DNA of 64,000 bases from Enoplolaimus lenunculus (GCA_030248215.1 JASANG010001682.1:1-64000), one strand, 5' to 3'; shown: positions 1 through 10,467, counted from the first letter of the stretch. Notes: generated from the sequence alone by a model not told the origin. Numbers and translations are program-made.

Positions 1-376
1 GTTATAGAGCGCCATTGCTGTTATATAGTTGTTCGTTTGCGAAGAATTGCGGTAATTTTACGATTGCTGGCCAATTTAATCACGGATTTGACGTAAAACT
101 CGGATTTTCGCCCGATTTTGACATAATCTCGAGTTATCCCGAAATTTCGTAAAATTGCGGATTTCGCGAGTCAAATTAGCATCGCCGACGTTTATTTTGT
201 GCACGCTGCCGTATTATTTGTTCTGTTACTTGTATTAAACCTGCAAAACTCGGTGTTAACACTCCAGAGCGTACTAACCCCGAATCAGATCACTTAGAAT
301 TGCATGAGTCAAAAATCTACAGTTTTCGGATATTTTAGCCTCAAACAGGGCCGAATAGCGAAGTCCAGAGCTGACA
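1..376 (+). repeat. 5' LTR, right-hand part
   Basis: This stretch repeats at 10092-10467 with about 7 substitutions and no gaps. It ends in GCTGACA directly before a primer-binding site, as an LTR should. The window starts inside the LTR, so its left part is missing here. Confidence 0.93.
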
Positions 377-391
377 TGGTGACCACGATGG
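377..391 (+). promoter_or_regulatory. primer-binding site, probably for tRNA-Arg
   Basis: TGGTGACCACGATGG begins immediately after the LTR. Its complement ends in CCA and would pair with a tRNA whose acceptor stem starts GACCACG. Animal tRNA-Arg(TCG) has that stem, as I remember it. The start TGG and the position are seen; the tRNA identity is inferred. Confidence 0.7.
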
Positions 392-522
392 TCTCATGCT
401 TTTGAATTCTAGTGATTTGATTACGATTATAAAGATCGATCGATCTCTGTGAGTGATTTTACAAAGTTTGATAAAGACAATTGGTAAGTAAATTTCGTTG
501 TGTCCTATATCAGTTTGCTACC

Positions 523-3312
523 ATGAGCCAGCGTACTACACGGAATTCTGCTATCGGCAGAGTACAATCGGCATCTGATTTTGACCAAATTACTGACTAT
601 CAGCCTCCGGCTGATGATTTTACTGAGCATTATACTCAACGGCTTGAGAATCCTGAATTTGACTTAGCTAATAGTACTGTGTCAGATATAACTGTTGTCA
701 ATGACCCTGAAACAGCGATACAGGCTGTCAATATCGCACCAAATGCTACCTCAACCCAACCGCCTGCTATTTCTGATGAAACTACACAATTCAGTCGCAT
801 TTACGACTTATTGCAGCGGGTTGAGCAGCAAAATTCGGCAAACACTGACATTGTTAATAAAAACGTAGCTAAGGTTCAGGATAGTGTCTTTACCGTTCAA
901 CAAAACATTCAACAAGACGTTAAAGCTGTACAGCAAGATGTTTATACCGTGCAGCACAAAGTACATGATGTGCAGGAAAATGTTACTAACGTTCAATTGA
1001 ATCTGACACAAAATGTCCAACGTGTCGAACGCAAAATTGACCATAAAATTGACAAAATTCAAAATGAGTTAGCTAGTGTCGCTCAAGATACGCGTGATAA
1101 TATCGAAGCGTTGCGAACTGATATCGCAGTTGTCAAAAATCGTATTACAGTTTGCGAAGATACGCAACAAAAACTTTTAATGCCAAATTTCGATCGTGAC
1201 AACACTCAACACGCTGAAACACGCGTTAAGTCAATACGTATATCGACACCACGTGCTAACGGCGATCATGCGTCGTTACTTGATTTAGATAACAACGAAT
1301 TGTCACAAGTTTTGCATTCGCCTGACGCACAGGATAAAATATCTACGCCGCAATTTCAGAACGATAACGGGCAGAGTAACGCCCAAATTAATTTGCAAAG
1401 TAACATTCCACCAATCATTGTGCATGCTATTACTAACGAACCATTAGTTATAGAGTCATACACAGGTGAAACAGATTTCGATCGGTGGTTCAATAAATTC
1501 AATCGTCAGCTCGAGGAGCGTGAAATAACATCACAAAAAGATAAATGGAAATGGTTTCGCAATAAAATAGCTGAAAATTCAGCTGCAGACAATTACTTGC
1601 AATATGTCGAACATCCGACACGGCCGTTCACGCAAGATGATTATGACGTCGTGGTTGCACATTTCAAAAAACGTTTTTCGCATGCAACTACATTTACTAA
1701 CCATCTTACTAAGTTTCAGAGCATTCAACAAAAAGGCGATGTAAACGCATTTGCTGAAGAATTATACTGTTATTGGCAAAGATACATTCATCGCAAGTGT
1801 CTGAATGAGCTCGAATCACAAGAATTATTGCGAAATACATTTTTAGCGAACGTGAAATCTGCAATATTTCACAAATTAACCAGCGGCGGTGACGAATCGT
1901 TTCACGAACTCAAGACACGCGCTAGCAAAATCGAAGAAACGCTAAATATGCGAAATGAGCAAAATCCGATTCAGCCACCGAACAAGTCGAAATCTCAAAA
2001 CGAGCAGGCAGGTCAGAAACCAATGCAGCAAAACAATGGTACAGGTGCCGTGAGACAGAATCAACAACAAAATTCCGGCTCGAATCAGCCTCAGCCGAAT
2101 TACGGCTCGAAAAATACGAATTTTGGCCAAAATCGACCTGTGAAAACACCAAACGTAAATTTCACGCCTGCTCAACAACAAGCAATGACAAACATGACCT
2201 GTTATTCTTGTAATAACACTGGACATATACAGCGTTATTGCCCGCAACGTCAATCTCAACAACAGTCATCCGGGTATAATAACGCCCAGTCAAACATGCG
2301 GCAACAAAACGCTACAAATTCGTATGCTAATGCGGTTCAGCAACAACAAGTGCCAGTTTGTTCGATCTGTAACAAGCGTGGACATCGACCAGAGAACTGT
2401 TGGTTCCGTTTTAACAACAGTAACGATGCTGATCGTAATTCAGTTCGGCGTATGACATCGATTATGACACAAAGTACGCAATTGAATCGTACTCCACCGC
2501 CACCATTGATTACGCCAACACCATTGATTGACTTTTCAAGTTCACAAGATGTGCGACAAAACAATACGCCAGCCGAAGTAACGGCTTCGAAAAACACTCA
2601 AATCGCAAATACACAACGTTCGTTAAGTAATGCTGAATTGCGATCTTCAACAAATGATCAACAAAGTCAATCACAAACGTGTCAAAATGCAACAACTGTC
2701 GTGGCGCAAGCAACTACACCAAAGAAATCGGTAACAATTGCACAACAGCTTGCAATACGTAAACGTAGTGATGCGACACCAGCAGTTATGGTCGACGCAG
2801 GTTTTACACCGCATCAGAAAAAGACTGTGGAAGAGGTTTGTCATTTTTCAGGTAAATCTTCACGATTCTTTGTCGAAGCGCATATCGATGATTATACAGT
2901 TGTAGGTTTAGTCGATACAGGAGCTGAACTAACGCTCATGCGCGAAGATGTGTGGAAGCAATATTTCAAATCACATGACGTCGACAAAAATGATCGTGTC
3001 GATTGTTACGGATTCACAGCAGGTGGTTCGACAGAATCGATCGGGTCAATCATCATGCACGTTACAATCGGACCAGTAACTGCGCCAATCAAAGTACACG
3101 TCGTACCAGATATTACAAACATGCTTATGTTCGGCGATGACACGTTACAGGTATTTCGATTGACTATTGACTATTTTTCGATGAGCGTCAAATATCGCGA
3201 TACAACAATACCATCTTGGTCATGGGCGCCACCTGAATTAACGGAAGCAACCGAAAGTGTTAAAAAGCGCGTTTTGCAAGTTTGCGAAGTAATCAATCTT
3301 GTGTCGAAATAA
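523..3312 (+). CDS. gag: Gag-protease frame of the Gypsy-type element
   Basis: The best start is the ATG at 523 (ACCATGA context), giving about 929 residues. A long coiled coil (about residues 95-210) is built from repeats such as VQQDVKAVQQDV. A capsid-like helical region follows (about 310-480, beginning FDRWFNKFNRQLEE). Two CX2CX4HX4C zinc knuckles lie near residues 559 and 613 (CYSCNNTGHIQRYC, CSICNKRGHRPENC). A retropepsin-like protease with the active-site motif DTGAE sits near residue 798. Gag would form the particle and the protease would cut the polyprotein. A consensus splice-donor-like GTAAGT lies in the leader at 483. Confidence 0.9.
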   Translation: MSQRTTRNSAIGRVQSASDFDQITDYQPPADDFTEHYTQRLENPEFDLANSTVSDITVVNDPETAIQAVNIAPNATSTQPPAISDETTQFSRIYDLLQRVEQQNSANTDIVNKNVAKVQDSVFTVQQNIQQDVKAVQQDVYTVQHKVHDVQENVTNVQLNLTQNVQRVERKIDHKIDKIQNELASVAQDTRDNIEALRTDIAVVKNRITVCEDTQQKLLMPNFDRDNTQHAETRVKSIRISTPRANGDHASLLDLDNNELSQVLHSPDAQDKISTPQFQNDNGQSNAQINLQSNIPPIIVHAITNEPLVIESYTGETDFDRWFNKFNRQLEEREITSQKDKWKWFRNKIAENSAADNYLQYVEHPTRPFTQDDYDVVVAHFKKRFSHATTFTNHLTKFQSIQQKGDVNAFAEELYCYWQRYIHRKCLNELESQELLRNTFLANVKSAIFHKLTSGGDESFHELKTRASKIEETLNMRNEQNPIQPPNKSKSQNEQAGQKPMQQNNGTGAVRQNQQQNSGSNQPQPNYGSKNTNFGQNRPVKTPNVNFTPAQQQAMTNMTCYSCNNTGHIQRYCPQRQSQQQSSGYNNAQSNMRQQNATNSYANAVQQQQVPVCSICNKRGHRPENCWFRFNNSNDADRNSVRRMTSIMTQSTQLNRTPPPPLITPTPLIDFSSSQDVRQNNTPAEVTASKNTQIANTQRSLSNAELRSSTNDQQSQSQTCQNATTVVAQATTPKKSVTIAQQLAIRKRSDATPAVMVDAGFTPHQKKTVEEVCHFSGKSSRFFVEAHIDDYTVVGLVDTGAELTLMREDVWKQYFKSHDVDKNDRVDCYGFTAGGSTESIGSIIMHVTIGPVTAPIKVHVVPDITNMLMFGDDTLQVFRLTIDYFSMSVKYRDTTIPSWSWAPPELTEATESVKKRVLQVCEVINLVSK

Positions 3313-3417
3313 ACGCGCAAAAGACAAAACGGCCCCACATAAACACCCGAGAGAACAAGACAAAATGGTACTGAATTACTGTTTGAGCCTGAATCACCAT
3401 CTCAACGCAACGATCCG

Positions 3418-5505
3418 TTGATGGCTCCGCGAGCGCTTGTCAAAGTAACTGATCAAAGTTTTCTGATCCCGGTAAGTAACGTTAGCGATCATCCTAGCCA
3501 TGCAACGGCACTAACAGCTGACAACATCAACGAATCTCATGTCGATATTGACCAACAAAAAGCGAATATTGCGAATTTCAACGTCACATTCAAGCGAACT
3601 GAACGCGATGACAAATTGCAACAATTCAAACAATCGCTTGAGCATCAGTTGATACATCCCTCAGATATCGAGCTACCAGACAAATTAGATCTAAGTGATA
3701 CAGCGCTCGATGATCATGAGCAAGCATTACTTAAGCTGGTATTACATAATAATCGTGATTTATTCGATAAATCTGACGAGCCAATCAACCACACGACACT
3801 TGGCGTCAAACATCGGATCGAAATTGAACCGCACGCTCCAATTCAGCAACGCATTCATCGCGTACCGTTTGCAAAGCGTGAGAAACTTAGCCAAAGTATT
3901 AACGAAATGTTAGAGCAGGGTGTAATACGCCCATCGAAAAGTCCGTGGGCTTTTCAGGTTGTGTTGGCTAAGAAGAAAGATGGCACAGATCGCGTGTGCA
4001 TTGACTATCGACCGTTGAACGCAATCACGCGTAAAGATCGTTTTCCGCTGCCGCGTATCGATGAGACGCTTGACGCATTAAGCGGCGCCAAATATTTTTC
4101 AACAATTGATTTGCGTTCAGGCTATTGGCAAGTTCCAATGCATGAGGACGATATAGAAAAGATGGCATTTATTTGCCATGAAGGGTTATTCGAATTTACG
4201 TCTATGCCCTTCGGTCATTGCAACGCGCCGGCAACATTCCAACGCATGATGCAGATGGTATTATCAGGTATGTTAATGGAATTTTGCCTGTGCTACCTCG
4301 ACGATGTCATCATCTATTCGTGTAGATTCTGGGACCATCTGTATGACATCACGCAAGTCTTTCAACGGTTGCGCGAAGCTGGTTTAAAGATCAAACCAAG
4401 TAAATGCGACTTCGCTAAAAGTAAGTTATTGTTTTTAGGACATCAGATTTCAGAGGATGGTATTCGACCTAATCCAGAAAAAGTCAAGGCTATTCGTGAT
4501 AGTCCTGTACCTAAGACAGTAACTGAAGTGCGTGCGTTTTTAGGTTTGACCGGTTATTATCGACAATTTATTCGTTCTTATAGCTCAATTGCAAATCCGT
4601 TGTATGAGTTAACACATGGTCGAATTAAGAACGTACAGATAAAAGATCGTTGGTCATTAGAATGTCAACAGGCATTTGACAGATTAAAAGATCATTTAAC
4701 TGAAGCGCCTGTTTTAGCATATCCTAATTTCAGTAAGCCGTTTACGCTTTATACAGATGCAAGTGACATCGGTATTGGATATATCTTGGCGCAGAAATCT
4801 GACGATGGTAAAGAACGTGTCATTTGTTACGGTAGTCGTAAGTTAACTGATGCTGAGACACGATATGCTATTACTGAAAAAGAATGTTTAGCAGTTGTAA
4901 AAGCATTAACACAATTTAGACCATACCTGCTAGGCAATTATACCACTATAATTACTGATCATTCGGCGCTAATACAGATTCTTGATAAACGACGATCTTT
5001 AGCACAATTAACAACACGCTTAGCAAAGTTTGCGCTGCGCATACAGGAATATGACTATGAGATCGTCTATCGTAAAGGTTCAGCTCATGCAAACGCTGAC
5101 GCCTTGTCTCGGCCGCCAATACTACCAGCTGAGCCAACCGAAATTAATGACGAACCACTGGATATGGAAATTAAAGTAAAAGCAGCAGCGCTAAGCATCG
5201 CCAAAGCACGTGAGAAATATATATCAAAACACATCGCTCCAGTACATCGAAGCGATCATACTTATGTTCGTGCTCCTGCTGCTCTGCCACAAAGTGAAGT
5301 ACAAGCTCCACCACCTGAGCAATTTACATTCGCAGATAGCCAGCAGCGAACTGACGCTGAGGTAGGTAATGAGGTGACAGTTGATGCATCGCAGCAGAAT
5401 GACGCTGACCAAACAAATATCGAAATTGACGATACCACGGCTGATAACGAACGACGATATGTGCCGGACGTATTCATGGAAGATCATTCAACAGATTCGC
5501 CCTAG
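3418..5505 (+). CDS. pol: Pol: reverse transcriptase and RNase H region
   Basis: After an N-terminal linker, the reverse transcriptase shows VCIDYRPLNAITRKDRFPLP, FSTIDLRSGYWQVPM, the Gypsy hallmark MPFGHCNAPATFQRMM and the catalytic YLDD near residue 292. The thumb/connection has FLGHQIS and FLGLTGYYRQFI. The RNase H domain follows with YTDASD near residue 444, the acidic ITEKECLAVV motif and TDHSAL. These enzymes copy element RNA into DNA. Family membership is clear from the motifs. The exact boundary with the preceding Gag-protease part is not resolved here. Confidence 0.92.
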   Translation: MMAPRALVKVTDQSFLIPVSNVSDHPSHATALTADNINESHVDIDQQKANIANFNVTFKRTERDDKLQQFKQSLEHQLIHPSDIELPDKLDLSDTALDDHEQALLKLVLHNNRDLFDKSDEPINHTTLGVKHRIEIEPHAPIQQRIHRVPFAKREKLSQSINEMLEQGVIRPSKSPWAFQVVLAKKKDGTDRVCIDYRPLNAITRKDRFPLPRIDETLDALSGAKYFSTIDLRSGYWQVPMHEDDIEKMAFICHEGLFEFTSMPFGHCNAPATFQRMMQMVLSGMLMEFCLCYLDDVIIYSCRFWDHLYDITQVFQRLREAGLKIKPSKCDFAKSKLLFLGHQISEDGIRPNPEKVKAIRDSPVPKTVTEVRAFLGLTGYYRQFIRSYSSIANPLYELTHGRIKNVQIKDRWSLECQQAFDRLKDHLTEAPVLAYPNFSKPFTLYTDASDIGIGYILAQKSDDGKERVICYGSRKLTDAETRYAITEKECLAVVKALTQFRPYLLGNYTTIITDHSALIQILDKRRSLAQLTTRLAKFALRIQEYDYEIVYRKGSAHANADALSRPPILPAEPTEINDEPLDMEIKVKAAALSIAKAREKYISKHIAPVHRSDHTYVRAPAALPQSEVQAPPPEQFTFADSQQRTDAEVGNEVTVDASQQNDADQTNIEIDDTTADNERRYVPDVFMEDHSTDSP

Positions 5506-5583
5506 GAGAAAGCGCAATTAGTTGAAGCGCAGCGAAATGACGCGAAGTTACGCGTACTGATACAGTATTTAGAAACACAGGAA

Positions 5584-7059
5584 ATGCCAGAAGGCATCGG
5601 GCGATCTGAACGTAGATGGATTCTTGACCATGAACCATATTACGTAATATTTAGCGAAGTATTGTTTCATATTGCGAAACCAACACGTCCCGCAAGAATT
5701 GATTTTGACGAATTGCAAGTAGTTGTGCCAGAAATATTCCGTTTGCCATTATTAGAACAATATCATAGTACTAAATACGGTGGGCATATTGGCGCCAAAA
5801 AGCTATTTAGTAAGTTAACTCGTAAGTTTTTCTGGCCCAACTGCATGCGCGATATCACGGATTTTGTCGAACACTGTATACCATGTCAACGCTTTCGTCA
5901 TGGACCAAATCGTAAAGACACGTTACAACCAATTCAGCCAATCTATCCGTTTCACATGGTTGGCATTGACTTTATCGGACCGTTACCGGAAACACCAACA
6001 GGTAACAAATATATCTTGTGTATAATTGACTATTTTACTAAATGGGCTGAAGCGTATCCAACAGCAGATCAAACCGCAGTTACGGTTATAAATATAATAT
6101 TAAATGAATGGATACCGCGTCACGGCGTGCCGCGAATTATTTTATCTGACCAGGGTTCAGCATTCATTTCGGAGTTATATAAACAAGAAATGTTTGAAGT
6201 AGGTTCACGAGTCGCATATTCGGCTCCGTATCATCATCAAGCAAACGGACTTGTCGAACGCTGGAATCAAACGTTGGTACGCATATTAAAACCGCTGGCA
6301 GAACAATATGACGCGGCTTGGGATACGCTTCTAAATGCCGCATTATTCGCTTATCGAACTACGCCACACGCAACAACAGGCGAGACACCGTTTTTCATGA
6401 CACATGGTCGCGATCCAAATATACCAGGTGACAATCAAATGTATCCGTTGCAAACACAAGTTACGCAAGATTCGTACGCTTCAAAACTGTTCGAAGAAAT
6501 GACACGTACGTGGTGCGAAGCAGCGTATCATATTGAGCAATCGCAAATGCGTTACAAATTTTATTTTGATCGTCGTGCGCGTACTCGCAAGTTTGCTGTT
6601 GGCGACTTAGTACTGATGAAAAAGATCGAAAAGTTAGATCCGAAACGTATTACCAACAAATTCCATCCAGAGTTTGAACGGTTATATCGCGTGGTCGAAG
6701 TTAAAGATCCTAACATTAAGTTAATTCCGGTCGGAACGCCTAATCGACCACCTAAGTGGTATAATAAACGGCAGTTTAAACTCTTTTCAGGTACCGCGGA
6801 GGATTATACTAATTATGAACGTAAGCTGCGAGGCAATAAGGCTAACGCTAGCGCTAAGCAAAATGATCTAGACGCATTATGCGGTGTTTGCAATCGTAGC
6901 TTTAATGCAGAAGTTAAAAAAGGCTTTGATAGAACTTGGATACAATGTGACTATTGTTTGGAATGGTATCACATGGATTGTGTTAATTTAGACGAGGAAC
7001 CGCCGCATGCGGTATGGCATTGTAGTACTTGTCACACACGTTTAGTCGAAGAACAATGA
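5584..7059 (+). CDS. pol: Pol: integrase with C-terminal PHD finger
   Basis: This is an integrase of about 491 residues. An HHCC zinc-binding domain (YHSTKYGGHIGAKKL ... CIPCQRF) is followed by a DDE core: GIDFIGP near residue 128, LSDQGSAF near 188 and NGLVERWNQ near 224. A GPY/F-like C-terminal region follows (FDRRARTRKFAVGDLVLM). Past the usual end lies a PHD finger at 6880-7032 (residues 433-483) with CGVC, then CDYC, then WYHMDC, then W-HCSTC. A PHD finger is a histone-tail reader, so it may steer integration to chosen chromatin, by analogy with chromodomains of chromoviruses. Confidence 0.9.
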   Translation: MPEGIGRSERRWILDHEPYYVIFSEVLFHIAKPTRPARIDFDELQVVVPEIFRLPLLEQYHSTKYGGHIGAKKLFSKLTRKFFWPNCMRDITDFVEHCIPCQRFRHGPNRKDTLQPIQPIYPFHMVGIDFIGPLPETPTGNKYILCIIDYFTKWAEAYPTADQTAVTVINIILNEWIPRHGVPRIILSDQGSAFISELYKQEMFEVGSRVAYSAPYHHQANGLVERWNQTLVRILKPLAEQYDAAWDTLLNAALFAYRTTPHATTGETPFFMTHGRDPNIPGDNQMYPLQTQVTQDSYASKLFEEMTRTWCEAAYHIEQSQMRYKFYFDRRARTRKFAVGDLVLMKKIEKLDPKRITNKFHPEFERLYRVVEVKDPNIKLIPVGTPNRPPKWYNKRQFKLFSGTAEDYTNYERKLRGNKANASAKQNDLDALCGVCNRSFNAEVKKGFDRTWIQCDYCLEWYHMDCVNLDEEPPHAVWHCSTCHTRLVEEQ

Positions 7060-7155
7060 CTATATGGCCGGAGCATTTTTACATTCTTTTGCTCCGCTAA
7101 CGCTAAAATAACAGGCTATCAACTAACACAATTTAGTTTATTCAGTTTGCATGTA

Positions 7156-8127
7156 ATGGGAAATACTAAAAGTAATTTGATTCAAAACAAAATCACCGGC
7201 GGTTATAACATCGACACCGCAAGTAAAATTTTCAGTAAACATCCATTTTGTAACCAAAATCCATGTCACACAAAACGCGAAATATTAGATCTGGCTATAA
7301 GTTGCATACAACAACACATATGTTTGATAATACGACGCATAAATAAACATTTTCAACCTCGACCAACCCAGTACTTATCCCCTGTTAAAAACGTGTTTAT
7401 TATGTTGTTTGCGCTATATTACTATATTGCAGTTTGTGTTAGCGTTTGTGTAATCGTCAGTGGTGCGAGTTATTACGTAGTTATCGACATCGCTGAACAA
7501 CAACCCAACGGTGAAACGCAACCCCAGCCCAACCAATTCTCGTTTGTTTCCATACCAGTGGATCATCCCGCTCAATACGCAAACACAACATTCCCTATAC
7601 CAGACTTTTTAGGTCGAGAAAAATTGCGCCAACGTTTTGTCGTCAACTGCAAACATGCCGATATGTTAGAACCATACAAGGTCTTATTACTGAATTTCAG
7701 AACTAACAATCGCGATAGTGACATCGAAGGGATCATGCATTACGACGTATTCAGAAAAAAAGCCAGTCAGAAGCTCCCCGGTGATTTTGTTAACCAACAA
7801 CTACAAACACTGACGAATAACAAAATAAAAACTTGTCTCACTAATGGGTTAAGTTACGCCCTAACATACATATTACACATTCACGGACTTGAAAAATCTC
7901 GATTTGTGACGGCACCTCGATTTATGACTTATTACGGCATTAGACGGGCAAAGTTACGCCCTGGATTCTTGTTTAACTACGGTTGTCGGGCAAATTTACG
8001 CCCTGTGGTATGTAACACACTAAACTTGGGGCAAATTTACGCCCAGTACATAAGCGCTCACACACAATGTATCGTATTGTATAAACTGTATGTTATAACC
8101 ATATGCGTTCCGCACTATTTCAGGTAG
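7156..8127 (+). CDS. third frame of the Gypsy-type element, one membrane segment, env position
   Basis: This open frame follows pol. The first ATG is at 7156, giving about 323 residues. A strongly hydrophobic stretch (about residues 82-110, FIMLFALYYYIAVCVSVCVI) predicts one membrane span, and an NTT sequon follows it. I do not recognise an envelope family. The position matches env-like frames of errantiviruses. Just upstream, TTTATTCAG at about 7138-7146 resembles a splice acceptor and could pair with the leader donor-like GTAAGT at 483, since env-like frames are known to be expressed from spliced RNA. The last third is shaped by repeats of a GGGCAAATTTACGCCC-like motif. Confidence 0.5.
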   Translation: MGNTKSNLIQNKITGGYNIDTASKIFSKHPFCNQNPCHTKREILDLAISCIQQHICLIIRRINKHFQPRPTQYLSPVKNVFIMLFALYYYIAVCVSVCVIVSGASYYVVIDIAEQQPNGETQPQPNQFSFVSIPVDHPAQYANTTFPIPDFLGREKLRQRFVVNCKHADMLEPYKVLLLNFRTNNRDSDIEGIMHYDVFRKKASQKLPGDFVNQQLQTLTNNKIKTCLTNGLSYALTYILHIHGLEKSRFVTAPRFMTYYGIRRAKLRPGFLFNYGCRANLRPVVCNTLNLGQIYAQYISAHTQCIVLYKLYVITICVPHYFR

Positions 8128-8952
8128 TTTTCGCGTGCAAATTGGTAAGTTTCAGGTCAATCAAACATTCAATTGGTGTTCAAAATTTCAAATTGGGCCA
8201 ACCGTCGTTCAATCCTGTTGTCAAAATTCGCACGCTGGCGACAATTCGCCGTTTTTCAATAGCTCAAATTCATTCTTTTGGTCCGGTTCGGTCGGTTTTT
8301 TAGCAACAAATTGCGCTTTTGCTCGATTCACAGCGTCAGCTTCGTGTATTCGCGGATATAATGTGTAAATGTGTTCAATTGCGTCTTGTATATTGTTATG
8401 TCGTGTTATTATGTCGTGTATTATGTCGTATGTTATGTTCAATGCCATTGTTATGATCGTCACATGATTCTCAGCGTCATTACCGTCACTATGGTTTGCG
8501 TATGGTATGTTCAACGTCCTTATGTACTGTATTACTGTCAATGACTATGTCAACGTATGTTATTTGTCACTTATTACTGGTCATATTACGATTCGGTTTG
8601 TTCAACAGCATATTATTCGTCGTATTCAACAATTATTGTGTTCAACAACGTTCTTATTGTCGTATTCAACAAGTATTATGGTCAACAGCATTATGGTTCG
8701 TTATTGTTCGTCACTTATTATGGTCACTTGTGTTATTACTACTCGTATTCAAACATTCGGTATGTTCAACTGCATTATAATTACTGTATTTGCAATTTGT
8801 TACATTGTTCAACAGCATTTATTTGTCAACTATTCGCGTTATTGTGGTATCGACGCATTATATCGGAGGCAAACGGCCGTCTGTTACGTTATACAACATC
8901 AGAAGAAATGAAAAAACATTAAAAACTTAAAATATTCAGGCAAATTTACGCC
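7846..8952 (+). repeat. five copies of a GGGCAAATTTACGCCC motif in the Gypsy-type element
   Basis: Near-identical 14-16-base motifs occur at 7846-7860, 7946-7961, 7988-8003, 8029-8044 and 8939-8952. The motif is an imperfect palindrome (GGGC...GCCC around AAATTT). The spacing is irregular. No function is shown. A clustered protein-binding site, as in the Drosophila gypsy insulator, is one possibility. Confidence 0.6.
8390..8850 (+). repeat. low-complexity T-rich tract with degenerate ATTCAACA repeats
   Basis: The stretch is made of drifting short repeats such as TTATGTCGTGTATTATGTCG and TTCAACAGCATTATT. Open frames on both strands here reflect composition. It lies between the third frame and the 3' LTR of the Gypsy-type element. 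Confidence 0.6.
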
Positions 8953-9489
8953 TTTTATAGCACCATCAACTCGAATTCAAGGTATTATTCAGGTATTTTG
9001 GACTCAAATTGGGTCATCAGGTGCTCAAATAGTAGTATAACTGTCAAACTGTATTGGGTATCAGGGTTTCAGGCCTCTAATGTGGGTCGTCAGGCTTCAA
9101 AATGGGGTATTCAACATTAAAATCGTCATTTTTGGTGCTTTTTACGTCTACAAAACTGTATTTTAACCGAATCTCAGGACTTTTTGGTGCATTTTAACTC
9201 TATTTTTAACCGCCAAAGACATTTTTTCCTGCCAAACCAACCTTGTTTTGCGCCATCACCAACGTCACGAGCTGAAAACATGAATAATTACGAGTTTATT
9301 GGCAGTGATACAGACATTTTATGCAAATAATCGCCATGTTGTGCTTTAAAAACATTCCAAAATGACGCTCAACGCCAAATAACCGCCTTAATATTGTGTA
9401 TTTTACTGTTATTTCGATGTAAAAATATGTGTTTTAGCGTTCTTTTGCAGCATTATGCCATGGGACGGCATAAAAATGAGTCCCCCGGT

Positions 9490-10467
9490 TGTCGGGCAGG
9501 GGTCCTGTGGTTGCCCTGCAACCACAGTTCCCCCGCCCTCGATTGCCGCGGGCCCTGTTTATGTCCTCCCGTGGCCCCTAATGCTTGCAAACCCGCTTTT
9601 ATGCGACATTACCGTCGCTTTGTACTTGTTAGAGTTAAGTCGATTTTAGTAGTTTATGAATGTGCCGTTATCTCGCCTTATATTGTGCCTATATTCGTTA
9701 TTTCTTATATTCTGGGTTATTTTTGCTCGCGCATTCCATTTTCCTACTCAAAACCCTTAAATTCCCCAAAAATCTCCCCAAAATTCCCCAACTTATTTTC
9801 TGCCAATTTTTCGAGCTACCCTTGAGTTTTCCGGCTAAATAATCATTCTATTGGCTTAGCTAGTTTTTAGTGCGCATTCGGACATTTTCGGTTATCAGAC
9901 ATTATACAAGTAGTGTAGAAATTGCGTGTGGTAGCAGAATTGAACGGAATTATACGGAATTCGGTAGTTTTAGCCAGAATTACGGCTTGGATTTGCGTAT
10001 TAGCGGAATTACTGTGTTTGGGCCTCGAAAACGGTAGTTTGTAAGAATTACGTGTTTTGTGTTGCAAATTGTGCAACTACGGTCCCGGCGAGTTATAGAG
10101 CGCTATTGCTGTTATATAGTTGTTCGTTTGCGAAGAATTGCGGTAATTTTACGATTGCTGGCCAATTTAATCACGGATTTGACGTAAAACTCGGATTTTC
10201 GCCCGATTTTGACATAATCTCGAGTTATCCCGAAATTTCGTAAAATTGCGGATTTCGTGAGTCAAATTAGCATCGCCGACGTTTATTTTGTGCACGTTGC
10301 CATATTATTTGTTCTGTTACTTGTATTAAACCTGTAAAACTCGGTGTTAACACTCCAGAGCGTACTAACCCCGAATCAGATCACTTAGAATTGCATGAGT
10401 CGAGAATCTACAGTTTTCGGATATTTTAGCCTCAAACAGGGCCGAATAGCGAAGTCCAGAGCTGACA
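9490..10467 (+). repeat. 3' LTR (left edge estimated)
   Basis: The part from 10092 to 10467 is fixed by its match to the 5' copy. The left edge cannot be aligned because the 5' LTR is cut. TGTCGGG at 9490 pairs with the terminal GACA as a short inverted repeat and would give an LTR of about 978 bases. I saw no clean polypurine tract in front, so the left edge is tentative. Confidence 0.6.

Larger units (their letters stand above)
1..10467 (+). mobile_element. Ty3/Gypsy-type LTR retrotransposon, nearly complete (5' LTR cut by window edge)
   Basis: The parts lie in the usual order: LTR, primer-binding site, Gag with two zinc knuckles, aspartic protease, reverse transcriptase, RNase H, integrase, a third open frame, and 3' LTR. 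The integrase follows RNase H, which marks the Ty3/Gypsy (Metaviridae-like) order. The two LTR copies can be compared over 376 bases and differ at about 7 positions with no gaps (about 1.9%), so the insertion is fairly young. Coding parts are long and look close to whole, with at most about one break in pol. The right end, GCTGACA, stops sharply at 10467. The left target duplication is outside the window. Confidence 0.93.

Noticed and set aside
8221-8541. 106-residue minus-strand frame in the LTR element
   Set aside because: It begins at TTG, lies partly in drifting short repeats that create runs such as IIHDIITRHNN, and has no recognisable domain. I treat it as a shadow, although its C-terminal third looks less simple.
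8507-8922. Overlapping plus-strand frames of 94-134 residues
   Set aside because: They are open in several frames at once because of T-rich low-complexity sequence.
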